A stretch of DNA of 64,000 nt from PALSA-1006 sp964532405 (GTDB lineage: Bacteria > Pseudomonadota > Gammaproteobacteria > Burkholderiales > Gallionellaceae). Each line of letters opens with the position of its first letter. The stretch's first letter is position 1. The stretch spans positions 1-64,000 of the forward strand of contig CAZHIC010000008.1 in assembly GCA_964532405.1 (NCBI GenBank), in the 5' to 3' direction. Both the position numbers and the translations under genes were made by a program. The notes beneath the pieces are model-generated. The model saw only the letters and a list, made by a program, of their open reading frames with translations. It made no database searches and was not told the DNA's origin. Below, one piece after another: positions 52,259 through 60,976 of the stretch.

Positions 52259-52565
52259 AAAAAAAATCAAAATCGAAGTGGTTTATGCCTTGCCTCACGA
52301 ACAGGCATTGCTCAAGCTGGACGTGCCGTCAACATCGACGATTGTCGATGCCATCAAGCTTTCCGGTTTGCTGGAAAAATATCCCGAGATCGATTTGGCA
52401 AAAAGCAAGTTCGGCCTTTACGGCAAGTTGAGCAAAGCCGACACCGTGTTGCGCGAAAAGGATCGCATCGAGATTTATCGCCCGCTGATCGCCGACCCCA
52501 AAGAGGTGCGCCGCAAACGCGCCGAAGAGGGCAAGGTCATGAAAAAAGGCGGCGGCGACATTTAA
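52251..52565 (+). CDS. rnfH: RnfH family protein (RatB, UPF0125)
   Basis: 104 residues with a ubiquitin-like beta-grasp fold (IKIEVVYALPHEQALLKLDVP, VDAIKLSGLLEKYPEIDL, FGLYGKLSKADTVLREKDRIEIYRPLIADPKEVRRKRA). Function is unsettled; despite the RatB name it need not be an antitoxin. Overlaps ratA by eight bases and the PHP gene by one. Confidence 0.92.
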   Translation: MSEKKIKIEVVYALPHEQALLKLDVPSTSTIVDAIKLSGLLEKYPEIDLAKSKFGLYGKLSKADTVLREKDRIEIYRPLIADPKEVRRKRAEEGKVMKKGGGDI

Positions 52566-53425
52566 TGCTCGATTACGATCTGCACTGCCACTCTACCGTT
52601 TCGGATGGCCTGTTAACTCCCTCTGATCTGGTCGCACGAGCCGCTGAACGCGGCGTCAAATTCCTCGCGTTGACCGATCACGATGATGTGGATGGTTTGA
52701 CCGAGGCGGCTGAGGTCGCCGCGCGTCATGGCATCACCTTCATCAACGGGGTCGAGATTTCGGTGAGCTGGCGCAATCATACGCTGCATATTGTCGGGTT
52801 GCGCATTGATCCAAAAAATCCGGCACTGGCTGAAGGGCTGCGCGGCATACGCGGCGGACGCAGGCAGCGTGCCGAGTTGATGGCGGAATCGTTGGCGCGT
52901 TGCGGCATCGGTGGTGTATTGGAGGGCGCATATCGCTATGCAAAAAATCCGGACATCATCGGGCGCACGCATTTTGCGCGTTATCTGGTCGAGGCTGGAC
53001 ACTGCAAGGATGTCGCCAGCGTGTTCAAAAGCTATCTGGTTAAAGGCAAGCCCGGCTATGTGCCGCATCAATGGGCCGCGTTGCAAGACGCGATCAACTG
53101 GATATGCGGTGCCGGCGGTATCGCCGTGTTGGCGCACCCGGGACGTTATACTGCCGGACGCAAAGCGATGGGTAAACCGACATTGCGTGAGTTGCTGAAA
53201 GAGTTTACCGAGATGGGAGGGCAGGGGATCGAAGTGGTGACTGGCAGCCACACCCCGCCGCAATACGCCGAGTTCGCCCGCTATGCGACGGAATTCGGCT
53301 TGCTCTGTTCATGCGGTTCCGACTATCACGGGCCGGGTGAAAGTTATCGTGATTTGGGGCGTTTGCCCGACCTGCCGTTGGAATGTAAGCCTGTTTGGAG
53401 CGCGTGGGAAGTCGCGCCTGTTTAG
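52565..53425 (+). CDS. PHP-domain phosphoesterase (RNase AM / YciV-like)
   Basis: 286 residues. The PHP metal-binding motifs are YDLHCHSTVSDG (near residue 4), LTDHDDVDGL (near 37), NGVEIS, LAHPGRY and CGSDYHGPG near the C-terminus. E. coli RNase AM (Rnm, YciV) is a 5'-3' exonuclease that also removes 3',5'-bisphosphates and trims 5S/23S rRNA precursors; the same role is likely. ATG overlaps the rnfH stop by one base. The next gene, of the YciO family, follows after eight bases, as with yciV-yciO in E. coli. Confidence 0.9.
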   Translation: MLDYDLHCHSTVSDGLLTPSDLVARAAERGVKFLALTDHDDVDGLTEAAEVAARHGITFINGVEISVSWRNHTLHIVGLRIDPKNPALAEGLRGIRGGRRQRAELMAESLARCGIGGVLEGAYRYAKNPDIIGRTHFARYLVEAGHCKDVASVFKSYLVKGKPGYVPHQWAALQDAINWICGAGGIAVLAHPGRYTAGRKAMGKPTLRELLKEFTEMGGQGIEVVTGSHTPPQYAEFARYATEFGLLCSCGSDYHGPGESYRDLGRLPDLPLECKPVWSAWEVAPV

Positions 53426-53433
53426 GAAAAGTC

Positions 53434-54063
53434 ATGTCGCAATATTTTGTAATCCACCCCGATAACCCGCAACCGCGCTTGATCAAGCAGGCTGCGGCCT
53501 TGTTGCGCGAGGGCGCGGTGATCGCGTATCCCACCGATTCCGGTTATGCGCTGGGTTGCCATCTGGGGGATAAAGACGCGGTGACGCGTATCCGTCAGAT
53601 ACGCGGTTTGGATGACAAGCATCTGTTGACCTTGATGTGCCGTGATCTGTCTGAGTTGGCGTATTACGCACGAGTGGACAACACGCAATTTCGTTTGTTG
53701 AAAAACAATACACCGGGCAGTTACACCTTCATTCTCGCGGCGACCAAAGAAGTGCCGCGTCGTTTGCAGCACCCTAAGCGGAGTACGGTCGGGCTGCGTA
53801 TCCCGGATCATCCTGTGGCGCTGGCACTGCTGAAGGAGTTGAACGAGCCGCTGTTAAGCTCCACGCTGATTTTGCCGGATGCCAATCATCCGCTCACCGA
53901 TATTGACGAGATTCGCGAGCACTTGGAATCCAAGGTCGATTTGATCATCGAGGGCGGTTCGGTCGGCCTTGAGCCGACTACGGTGATTGATCTAACGGAT
54001 GCGGTGCCAGTGCTAGTGCGGCGCGGCAAGGGCGAAGTGAGTCACTTTGGTATCACTGATTAA
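53434..54063 (+). CDS. YciO/Sua5-family protein (L-threonylcarbamoyladenylate synthase type)
   Basis: 209 residues from the ATG at 53434 (MSQYFVIHPDNPQPRLIKQA); the frame opens earlier inside the PHP gene. A single Sua5/YrdC domain: YPTDSGYALGCHLGDKDAVTRIRQIRGLDDKHLLTLMC, PGSYTFILAATKEVPRRL, RKRSTVGLRIPDHP. The YciO branch has weak or no tRNA t6A activity compared with TsaC, so the exact job is open. In line with PHP, M50 protease and trpS genes. Confidence 0.88.
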   Translation: MSQYFVIHPDNPQPRLIKQAAALLREGAVIAYPTDSGYALGCHLGDKDAVTRIRQIRGLDDKHLLTLMCRDLSELAYYARVDNTQFRLLKNNTPGSYTFILAATKEVPRRLQHPKRSTVGLRIPDHPVALALLKELNEPLLSSTLILPDANHPLTDIDEIREHLESKVDLIIEGGSVGLEPTTVIDLTDAVPVLVRRGKGEVSHFGITD

Positions 54064-54082
54064 AGATTAAACGAAAGTTAAA

Positions 54083-54724
54083 ATGAACTTCGACGCATTG
54101 ATCCAAACCATCGCCATAGCCGCTATTCCGGTGCTATTCGCCATCACATTGCATGAGGCCGCGCACGGCTATGTGGCGCGCCATTTCGGCGACATGACGG
54201 CTTATCAGCAGGGGCGCATTAGTCTAAATCCAATACGGCATATTGATCCCGTGGGAACAATCCTGTTGCCGTTGCTGACGCTCTGGCTGGGCGGAATACT
54301 GTTCGGTTGGGCGAAACCTGTGCCGGTCAACTTTTCCGCGCTGCGTCGCCCCAAGCAGGACATGTTATGGGTGGCATTGGCGGGGCCCGCCGCCAATTTA
54401 TTCATGGCGTTACTCTGGGGAATGCTGGCCAAAATCGCATGGATGTCGCCCGGCAGCTATTTTGCCGAACCTTTGCTGGAAATGGCGCAGTTAGGCGTTA
54501 AAATCAACGTCGTCTTGCTGGTGCTGAATCTGTTGCCTTTGCCCCCGCTGGATGGTGGTCGCATCGCGATCAGCATGTTGCCGCATCGCTGGGCGTTCAA
54601 GCTGGCAAGCATCGAGCCTTATGGTATGTTCATCCTGATCGGTTTGGCGATCACGCCGGTGTTGGGCTGGATTCTGACGCCGCCGGTCATCGGGCTAATT
54701 TCTTTGATTAATTTAATTTTTTGA
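54083..54724 (+). CDS. Site-2 protease family (M50) membrane metalloprotease
   Basis: 213 residues with about five membrane segments. The zinc site is HEAAH (LHEAAHGYVARHFGD, near residue 22) with the third ligand in NLLPLPPLDGGRI (near residue 158). This is the short form without PDZ or CBS domains. Substrate unknown; rhomboid-like roles in processing membrane proteins are known for the family. Twenty bases after the YciO gene and ten before trpS. Confidence 0.9.
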   Translation: MNFDALIQTIAIAAIPVLFAITLHEAAHGYVARHFGDMTAYQQGRISLNPIRHIDPVGTILLPLLTLWLGGILFGWAKPVPVNFSALRRPKQDMLWVALAGPAANLFMALLWGMLAKIAWMSPGSYFAEPLLEMAQLGVKINVVLLVLNLLPLPPLDGGRIAISMLPHRWAFKLASIEPYGMFILIGLAITPVLGWILTPPVIGLISLINLIF

Positions 54725-54733
54725 ATACTGACT

Positions 54734-55936
54734 ATGTTTGCTGATCGCGTTTTATCTGGAATGCGCCCCACGGGCAGTTTGCACCTGGGGCATTACCACG
54801 GTGTATTGAAAAACTGGGTGGAGATGCAGCAGGAGTTTGAGTGCCTGTTCTTCGTGGCCGACTGGCACGCGCTGACCACCCACTACGATACGCCGCAAGT
54901 CATCGAACAAAGCGTGTGGGATATGGTGATCGACTGGCTGGCGGCGGGCGTCGATCCGGCGCGCGCCACGCTGTTCATCCAGTCCCGCGTGCCGGAACAT
55001 GCCGAGCTGCATTTGCTGCTCTCCATGATTACGCCGCTGGGTTGGCTGGAACGTGTGCCGACCTACAAAGACCAGCAGGAAAAACTTTCCGAGAAAGACC
55101 TCAGCACTTACGGCTTCTTGGGTTATCCGCTGCTGCAAAGCGCGGATATTCTCATCTACCGCGCCACGCAAGTGCCGGTGGGCGAAGACCAGGTGCCGCA
55201 CATCGAATTCACCCGCGAGATTGCGCGCCGCTTCAATCATATCTATGGACGCGAACTCGGCTTCGAGGAAAAAGCCGAGGCTGCGGTGAAAAAACTCGGT
55301 AGCAAGAAAGCCAAACTGTATGCCGAGTTGCGCACGCGTTACCAAGAGCAGGGCGACGACGAGGCACTGGGTTCCGCCAAATCCTTGCTGGACGAGCAAC
55401 AGAGCTTGAGCTTGGGCGACCGCGAACGCCTGTTCGGCTATCTCGAAGGCGGCGGTAAAATGATCCTGTCCGAGCCGCAAGCCATGCTCACCAAGGCCTC
55501 CAAGATGCCGGGGCTGGACGGGCAGAAGATGTCCAAGTCGTATAACAACACCATCAATCTGCGCGAAAACGCAGAGAGCGTCACCAAGAAGATACGTACC
55601 ATGCCCACCGACCCGGCCCGTATCCGCCGCACCGACGCGGGCGATCCGGCGCGCTGCCCGGTGTGGCAATTGCATCAGGTGTATTCCAGTGAAGATACCA
55701 AGCAGTGGGTGCAACAGGGTTGCAAGAGCGCGGGTATCGGCTGTATCGAATGCAAACAGCCCGTCATCGCGGGCGTGCTGGAAGAACAGAAGCCGATGCG
55801 CGAACGCGCCCAGCCCTATCTGGACGACCCGACCTTGGTGCGTAACATCATCGCCGATGGCTGCGAGAAAGCGCGCAAGCTGGCGACTGAGACCATGCGC
55901 GATGTGCGCGAAGCGATGGGGCTGAGTTATAGCTAA
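54734..55936 (+). CDS. trpS: Tryptophan-tRNA ligase
   Basis: 400 residues. Charges tRNA-Trp. The HIGH motif is in MRPTGSLHLGHYHG (near residue 20) and KMSKS in GQKMSKSYNN (near 260). The protein is longer than E. coli TrpS (334), with an insert before KMSKS (FEEKAEAAVKKLGSKKAKLY...); this long form is usual in betaproteobacteria. Last housekeeping gene before the defence island. Confidence 0.95.
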   Translation: MFADRVLSGMRPTGSLHLGHYHGVLKNWVEMQQEFECLFFVADWHALTTHYDTPQVIEQSVWDMVIDWLAAGVDPARATLFIQSRVPEHAELHLLLSMITPLGWLERVPTYKDQQEKLSEKDLSTYGFLGYPLLQSADILIYRATQVPVGEDQVPHIEFTREIARRFNHIYGRELGFEEKAEAAVKKLGSKKAKLYAELRTRYQEQGDDEALGSAKSLLDEQQSLSLGDRERLFGYLEGGGKMILSEPQAMLTKASKMPGLDGQKMSKSYNNTINLRENAESVTKKIRTMPTDPARIRRTDAGDPARCPVWQLHQVYSSEDTKQWVQQGCKSAGIGCIECKQPVIAGVLEEQKPMRERAQPYLDDPTLVRNIIADGCEKARKLATETMRDVREAMGLSYS

Positions 55937-56061
55937 GATGAAGCCGAAAAAACATTTGCTAGGTGAATAAGGCGCAAAGTCGAAGCGGTTTCTGTACTTT
56001 AATTAGTAAGTGGGAAGCGGTCTGTGCCCAATGAATTTTAGAAGGGGTTAATAGAAAAATT

Positions 56062-57501
56062 ATGCTGACCAGACTTCATATCAATGGATTTAAAAATCTC
56101 ACCAATGTGGAGATTGCCTTTGGTCCGTTCACCTGTATTGCAGGCACCAATGGCGTGGGCAAATCAAACCTATTCGACGCAATAATGTTTTTGCGGGACT
56201 TGGCAGACTATTCCCTCACTGAGGCGGCGGCACGAGTACGAGATCCGCTGGGGCGTTCTGGTGATTTGCAGGCAATTTTTCATCAGACAGCATCAACACC
56301 TGTTCAAAGTATGTCGTTTGAAGCGGATTTTGTAGTGCCGAAAGCGGTGACTGATGATTTCGGACGCGAAGCCACGCCATCAACAACATTTTTGAGATAC
56401 TCGCTGACGTTGAAATATGTTCCGAAAAACACTGCTGCCTCAGAACGCATTGAAATTGTCGATGAAAAATTGACATACATACAGAAAGGCTTCTCTAAAA
56501 AATTGCTCGGTTTTCCACATAGCAAATTGTTCCGGGATTCGATCATCATAGGGCGTCGAGCTACGGAGTTTATTTCAACTGATCTTGATAATGGTAAGTC
56601 GATCATCAATCTGCACCAAGATGGTAGCCAAGGCAGACCTTTCCGTGTGCCTGCCGCAATGTCTCCCAAAACAATTCTTGGCGGCATCAATACAGACTCG
56701 CATCCGACAGTACTGGCCGCTCGCAGGGAAATGCAATCATGGGCACTTCTACAGCTCGAACCAAGCGCACTCAGACAACCCGATAATTTTTCTGCTGAAG
56801 CAAAGGTTAGTGCTAATGGTGCGCACCTTCCTGCTACCTTGTTAAGGCTAGATGCCACGGCATACGTGGCAAATCAATTGGCCAACTTGATTTCTGAAGT
56901 GAAGGCTATTAGCGTTGATCAAGATGAGGGACGCAGACTTAACACACTCGTTGTTACAAATAGAGATGGGGTTAGTCATCCCGCTCGCGCTTTGTCGGAT
57001 GGAACATTAAGATTTTTGGCTCTCTCAGTAATCAGTGCAGACCCAGAAGCCGGGCGGTTGATTTGCCTAGAAGAACCTGAAAATGGCATACACCCATCCA
57101 GAATCCCCGCCATGCTTAACTTGCTGGAGTCAATTGCAATTGATGCAACTGAAGCCGCAGATTCATCAGGCAATCCGTTTCGGCAAGTCATCATTAACAC
57201 TCATTCGCCCAGCGTGGTTAGTTCGCTATCAAACGACACCTTAATCATCACTCGTCCAGTAAGGGAGAATGGTTCAACTGTCGCAGAGTTTTGTTGTCTT
57301 GAGGGAACATGGAGAGCGAAACGAGAAGCGTCATTGGTGAACTCAATGCGTGTCATTTCAAAATCGGATTTGCTGGACTACTTAACTGACGAACCCATCG
57401 TAAAACCCAAGCTACTAAATCGCGAACACATCGTGACAGTAAGAGAAACTGCAAAACAGTTGGGGCTATTTGAGTATGTTTCGAGCGCTTCCAATCAATG
57501 A
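56062..57501 (+). CDS. ABC-type (AAA_21-like) ATPase, probable defence protein
   Basis: 479 residues. The ATPase is split by a long central region as in OLD, RecF and PARIS-type ATPases: Walker A GTNGVGKS (about residues 29-36), signature-like ARALSDGTLRFLALS (about 310-325), Walker B ICLEEPENGIHPSRIP and the H-loop INTHSPSVV. No nuclease domain is fused. The start overlaps nothing; AAGGGG lies upstream. It overlaps the DUF4276 gene by four bases (ATGA), so the two act together. The A/T content is higher than in trpS, suggesting transfer. Its position next to a type I restriction system supports an antiphage role, but this is inference. Confidence 0.82.
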   Translation: MLTRLHINGFKNLTNVEIAFGPFTCIAGTNGVGKSNLFDAIMFLRDLADYSLTEAAARVRDPLGRSGDLQAIFHQTASTPVQSMSFEADFVVPKAVTDDFGREATPSTTFLRYSLTLKYVPKNTAASERIEIVDEKLTYIQKGFSKKLLGFPHSKLFRDSIIIGRRATEFISTDLDNGKSIINLHQDGSQGRPFRVPAAMSPKTILGGINTDSHPTVLAARREMQSWALLQLEPSALRQPDNFSAEAKVSANGAHLPATLLRLDATAYVANQLANLISEVKAISVDQDEGRRLNTLVVTNRDGVSHPARALSDGTLRFLALSVISADPEAGRLICLEEPENGIHPSRIPAMLNLLESIAIDATEAADSSGNPFRQVIINTHSPSVVSSLSNDTLIITRPVRENGSTVAEFCCLEGTWRAKREASLVNSMRVISKSDLLDYLTDEPIVKPKLLNREHIVTVRETAKQLGLFEYVSSASNQ

Positions 57502-58118
57502 ATCTAACTTACACATTACTGACAGACGGCTCTTCCGACAAAACATTGATCCCCATCATCAACTGGACGTTGGAACAAATCCCGAATGTCCGTTTCAGCT
57601 CACAGTACGCAGAAGTTTCACTAAAGCCTAGTGCCGGACTGTTTCGTAGGGCAGAGGCGGCCATTAAGATATACGAGTGCGACATTTTGTTGGTGCATCG
57701 CGATGCAGAAACAATTGCCGTGAATCGCCGGATTGCAGAAATTAAAAAACACTTAATCCAACTGGGTAAGCCTTATGTTCCCATCGTGCCGATTCGCATG
57801 ACGGAAGCTTGGTTGCTGATTGATGAGCAGGCAATTAGGTCGGCAGCGAACAATCCCAACGGCACAATTGAGTTGGATATACCCAATGTGACTCGCCTAG
57901 AAAATATTCCCGATCCAAAGAGTGTGCTATTCGAAAAACTTCGATTAGCTTCTGATCTGCCAGCAGGGCGATTACGCAAGTTCCGGCCTGAATCTTGTCG
58001 CCATAGAGTCGCAGAACTAATCACTGATTTTTCTCAACTGAGAAAACTTTCTGCATTTACGCAATTTGAAAGCGATTTAATCGCGAGCGTGCATGCGCTA
58101 AAAGACAACAGATGTTGA
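57498..58118 (+). CDS. TOPRIM-like DUF4276 protein, partner of the ATPase
   Basis: 206 residues. Residues about 3-20 (YTLLTDGSSDKTLIPII) resemble the first TOPRIM motif with Asp in place of the usual Glu; LLVHRDAE (near residue 67) matches the acidic second motif, and PIRMTEAWLLIDEQAI is the DUF4276 hallmark. TOPRIM domains in such pairs are nucleases in OLD- and PARIS-like systems. The gene overlaps the ATPase by four bases and ends 16 bases before hsdM. The likely model is an ATPase that senses infection and releases or activates the TOPRIM effector; nothing in the sequence proves this. Confidence 0.78.
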   Translation: MNLTYTLLTDGSSDKTLIPIINWTLEQIPNVRFSSQYAEVSLKPSAGLFRRAEAAIKIYECDILLVHRDAETIAVNRRIAEIKKHLIQLGKPYVPIVPIRMTEAWLLIDEQAIRSAANNPNGTIELDIPNVTRLENIPDPKSVLFEKLRLASDLPAGRLRKFRPESCRHRVAELITDFSQLRKLSAFTQFESDLIASVHALKDNRC

Positions 58119-58134
58119 TAGCTAGGGGGCTGGA

Positions 58135-59685
58135 GTGGCGAAAATAGGAACTAATAATAACGGCGGCAACCTCGGCTTTGAGGCGGAGATGTTTAAGGCC
58201 GCCGACAAGCTACGCGGCAATATGGAGCCGTCCGACTACAAGCACGTCGCGCTTGGGCTCATCTTTCTGAAGTACATCTCGGACGCTTTCGAGGCGAGGC
58301 ACATGGCGCTGCTGGCAGAAGACCCGCAGGCGGCGGAAGACAAGGACGAGTACCTCGCCGACAATGTGTTCTGGGTGCCGAAGGACGCGCGCTGGTCACA
58401 CCTGCAAGCCAATGCCAAGCTGCCGACCATCGGCACGCTGATCGATGATGCGATGCGCGCCATCGAGAAGGACAACGAGTCGCTCAAGGGCGTACTGCCC
58501 AAAGACTACGCCCGACCTGCGCTCAACAAGGTGATGCTCGGTGAGTTGATCGACTTGATTTCTGGCATTGCCCTCAATGAAGAGGGGCACGCCTCCCGCG
58601 ACATCCTCGGCTGCGTCTACGAATACTTCCTTGGCCAGTTTGCAGGTGCCGAAGGCAAGCGCGGCGGCGAGTTCTATACGCCGCGCTCCGTCGTGAGCGT
58701 CCTTGTGGAAATGCTGGAACCCTACCAAGGCCGCATCTATGACCCGTGCTGCGGCTCGGGTGGGATGTTCGTGCAGTCCGAAAAATTCGTGCAGGAGCAC
58801 GGCGGCCGCATTGGCGACATTGCCATCTACGGCCAGGAATCGAACTACGTGACGTGGCGGTTGGCCAAGATGAACCTTGCGGTGCGCGGCATCGACTCTG
58901 ACATCCGCTGGAACAACGAGGGCAGCTTTCACAAAGACGAACTGCGCGACCTCAAGGCCGACTACATCCTCGCCAATCCGCCTTTCAACATTTCTGACTG
59001 GGGCGGCGACCGCCTGCGGGAAGACGTGCGCTGGAAGTTTGGTGTGCCGCCTGTGGGCAATGCCAACTATGGGTGGTTGCAGCACATTTATCACCACCTA
59101 GCCCCCAACGGTACAGCGGGTGTGGTTCTGGCCAACGGCTCGATGTCGTCCACACAATCGGGCGAAGGTGAGATTCGTCGCGAGATGGTGGAAAAGGATG
59201 TGATTGATTGCATGGTTGCCCTTCCTGGCCAACTCTTTTACTCGACCCAGATCCCGGCCTGCCTTTGGTTCCTTTCTCGTAACAAAAACCCGGGTAATGG
59301 CTGGCGTGATCGGCGAGGGGAAGTGCTCTTTATTAACGCCCACAAAATGGGGGCACTGGTTGACCGAACAAGACGTGAGCTTTCTGATGCCGATGTTCAA
59401 AAAATTGCTGACACATATCATGCTTGGCGTGGTGAACAGGACGCGGCACATTACGAAAACATTCCGGGCTACTGTAAATCCGTAAAACTGGAAGACATTC
59501 GAAGCCACGGACACGTATTAACACCTGGCCGATATGTTGGTGCAAAGACGTCTGACGCTAGTGAAGAGGACTTTCACGTCACCTTTGCAGTCCTGCGTGA
59601 GAAATTAACTGAACAGCTCAGCCTGGCGGCAGAGATAAACGAGCGAATCCTAAATTCAATCGAGAAGGTTGTGGCTGATGAGTAA
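58135..59685 (+). CDS. hsdM: Type I restriction-modification methyltransferase subunit HsdM
   Basis: 516 residues from a GTG start (MAKIGTNNNGGNLGFEAEMFKAADKLRGNM). N6-adenine methyltransferase: HsdM_N domain about 10-150, SAM motif DPCCGSGGMF (about 203-212) and catalytic NPPF (LANPPFNISDWGG, about 280). The base composition drops from GC-rich to more A/T-rich near 59,200, inside the gene, as though the C-terminal part and hsdS came from another source. It overlaps hsdS by eight bases. Confidence 0.95.
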   Translation: MAKIGTNNNGGNLGFEAEMFKAADKLRGNMEPSDYKHVALGLIFLKYISDAFEARHMALLAEDPQAAEDKDEYLADNVFWVPKDARWSHLQANAKLPTIGTLIDDAMRAIEKDNESLKGVLPKDYARPALNKVMLGELIDLISGIALNEEGHASRDILGCVYEYFLGQFAGAEGKRGGEFYTPRSVVSVLVEMLEPYQGRIYDPCCGSGGMFVQSEKFVQEHGGRIGDIAIYGQESNYVTWRLAKMNLAVRGIDSDIRWNNEGSFHKDELRDLKADYILANPPFNISDWGGDRLREDVRWKFGVPPVGNANYGWLQHIYHHLAPNGTAGVVLANGSMSSTQSGEGEIRREMVEKDVIDCMVALPGQLFYSTQIPACLWFLSRNKNPGNGWRDRRGEVLFINAHKMGALVDRTRRELSDADVQKIADTYHAWRGEQDAAHYENIPGYCKSVKLEDIRSHGHVLTPGRYVGAKTSDASEEDFHVTFAVLREKLTEQLSLAAEINERILNSIEKVVADE

Positions 59686-60976
59686 ATTTAAAATCGTCCC
59701 TCTTGATGATTGCTTGGAATTACTCATCGACTATCGAGGGAAAAGCCCACCAAAATCAGAGTCTGGCATCCCGGTCATCTCAGCGAAGGTAGTCAAGGAT
59801 GGGCGCGTTCTCAGGGAAATCAAACAACGCATTTCTCCAGATTTTTATCCGCAATGGATGACAAGAGGCTTTCCAAATACTGGCGACATCGTTCTAACAA
59901 CAGAGGGGCCACTTGGAGAAGTGGCTCAACTGGACGCCGAAACCGTCAACTATGCGCTTGGCCAACGGATAGTTGTCCTGCGAGGAAAGAAAGGTGTTCT
60001 GGATAACACTTTTCTAAAGTTTCTCTTGTTATCGAAGAAGCAGCAAGAAATCCTGGCGTCTTATGCAACCGGGACTACCGTAGCTGGGATCAGCCAAAAA
60101 GCACTGCGCACTGTTCCATTAAGTATTCCATGCTACGCAGATCAGGTCGCGATTGGATATTTATTAGGCGCTATCGACGAAAAGATAGATGTCAATCGTC
60201 GAATCAGCGAGTCCGTCGATTTAATGGCGAGAGAAGTTTTTCGTGATTGGTTTGTTGCCTATGGCCCCGTTCATTCCAACCATCACGGACGAGCACATTC
60301 TGGTCTTAGTGCCGCTATTGCCGAATTATTTCCATCTGAATTTAGTGAGGAAGGAACGCCTATCGGCTGGGCCAAGAGGAAACTCGCGGATGTGGCCACT
60401 ATAGTTAAGGGAAAGTCATACAAGAGCAGCGAACTACTACCCTCCAAAACTGCTTTAGTGACATTAAAGTCCTTTAATCGAGGGGGCGGGTATCGCCTCG
60501 ATGGTCTCAAAGAGTTTACCGGGCAGTACAAGTCTCAGCAGGAGGTTTTTAGTGGTGACTTAATCATCGCTTATACCGACGTAACTCAAGCTGCCGACGT
60601 CATTGGAAGGCCTGCGCTCGTGATGCCAGACGACCGCTATGAGCACCTAGTGATCTCACTCGACGTTGGAGCCATTCGACCAGCGAATGTCGAACATCGA
60701 CTTTGGCTGTACGGTCTCGCGTTGACTGACACCTTCCAACATCATATGCGTGCCCATACAACAGGCACTACGGTTCTTCATTTCACTTTCCATTGCCCGC
60801 CTGATGCACTAATTCAAGCCTACAACGATTTTGCGACTCCGCTATTTAGCCAAATCGAGGCCAACATTATTGAGAACAGCAACCTTGCGAAGATGCGGGA
60901 TTTACTGCTGCCAAGGCTTTTGTCCGGTGAGCTTCGCATTAAAGATGCTGAGAAATTCCTGGAAATGAAATCATGA
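59678..60976 (+). CDS. hsdS: Type I restriction-modification specificity subunit HsdS
   Basis: 432 residues from the ATG at 59678 (MSKFKIVPLDDCLELL), inside the end of hsdM. Two target-recognition domains (about 1-170 and 240-405), separated and followed by conserved helices (QVAIGYLLGAIDEKIDVNRRISESVDLMAREVFRDWF and ANIIENSNLAKMRDLLLPRLLSGELRI). It selects the DNA sequence to be methylated or cut; the sequence itself cannot be predicted. Overlaps the Abi_C-like gene by four bases. Confidence 0.93.
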   Translation: MSKFKIVPLDDCLELLIDYRGKSPPKSESGIPVISAKVVKDGRVLREIKQRISPDFYPQWMTRGFPNTGDIVLTTEGPLGEVAQLDAETVNYALGQRIVVLRGKKGVLDNTFLKFLLLSKKQQEILASYATGTTVAGISQKALRTVPLSIPCYADQVAIGYLLGAIDEKIDVNRRISESVDLMAREVFRDWFVAYGPVHSNHHGRAHSGLSAAIAELFPSEFSEEGTPIGWAKRKLADVATIVKGKSYKSSELLPSKTALVTLKSFNRGGGYRLDGLKEFTGQYKSQQEVFSGDLIIAYTDVTQAADVIGRPALVMPDDRYEHLVISLDVGAIRPANVEHRLWLYGLALTDTFQHHMRAHTTGTTVLHFTFHCPPDALIQAYNDFATPLFSQIEANIIENSNLAKMRDLLLPRLLSGELRIKDAEKFLEMKS

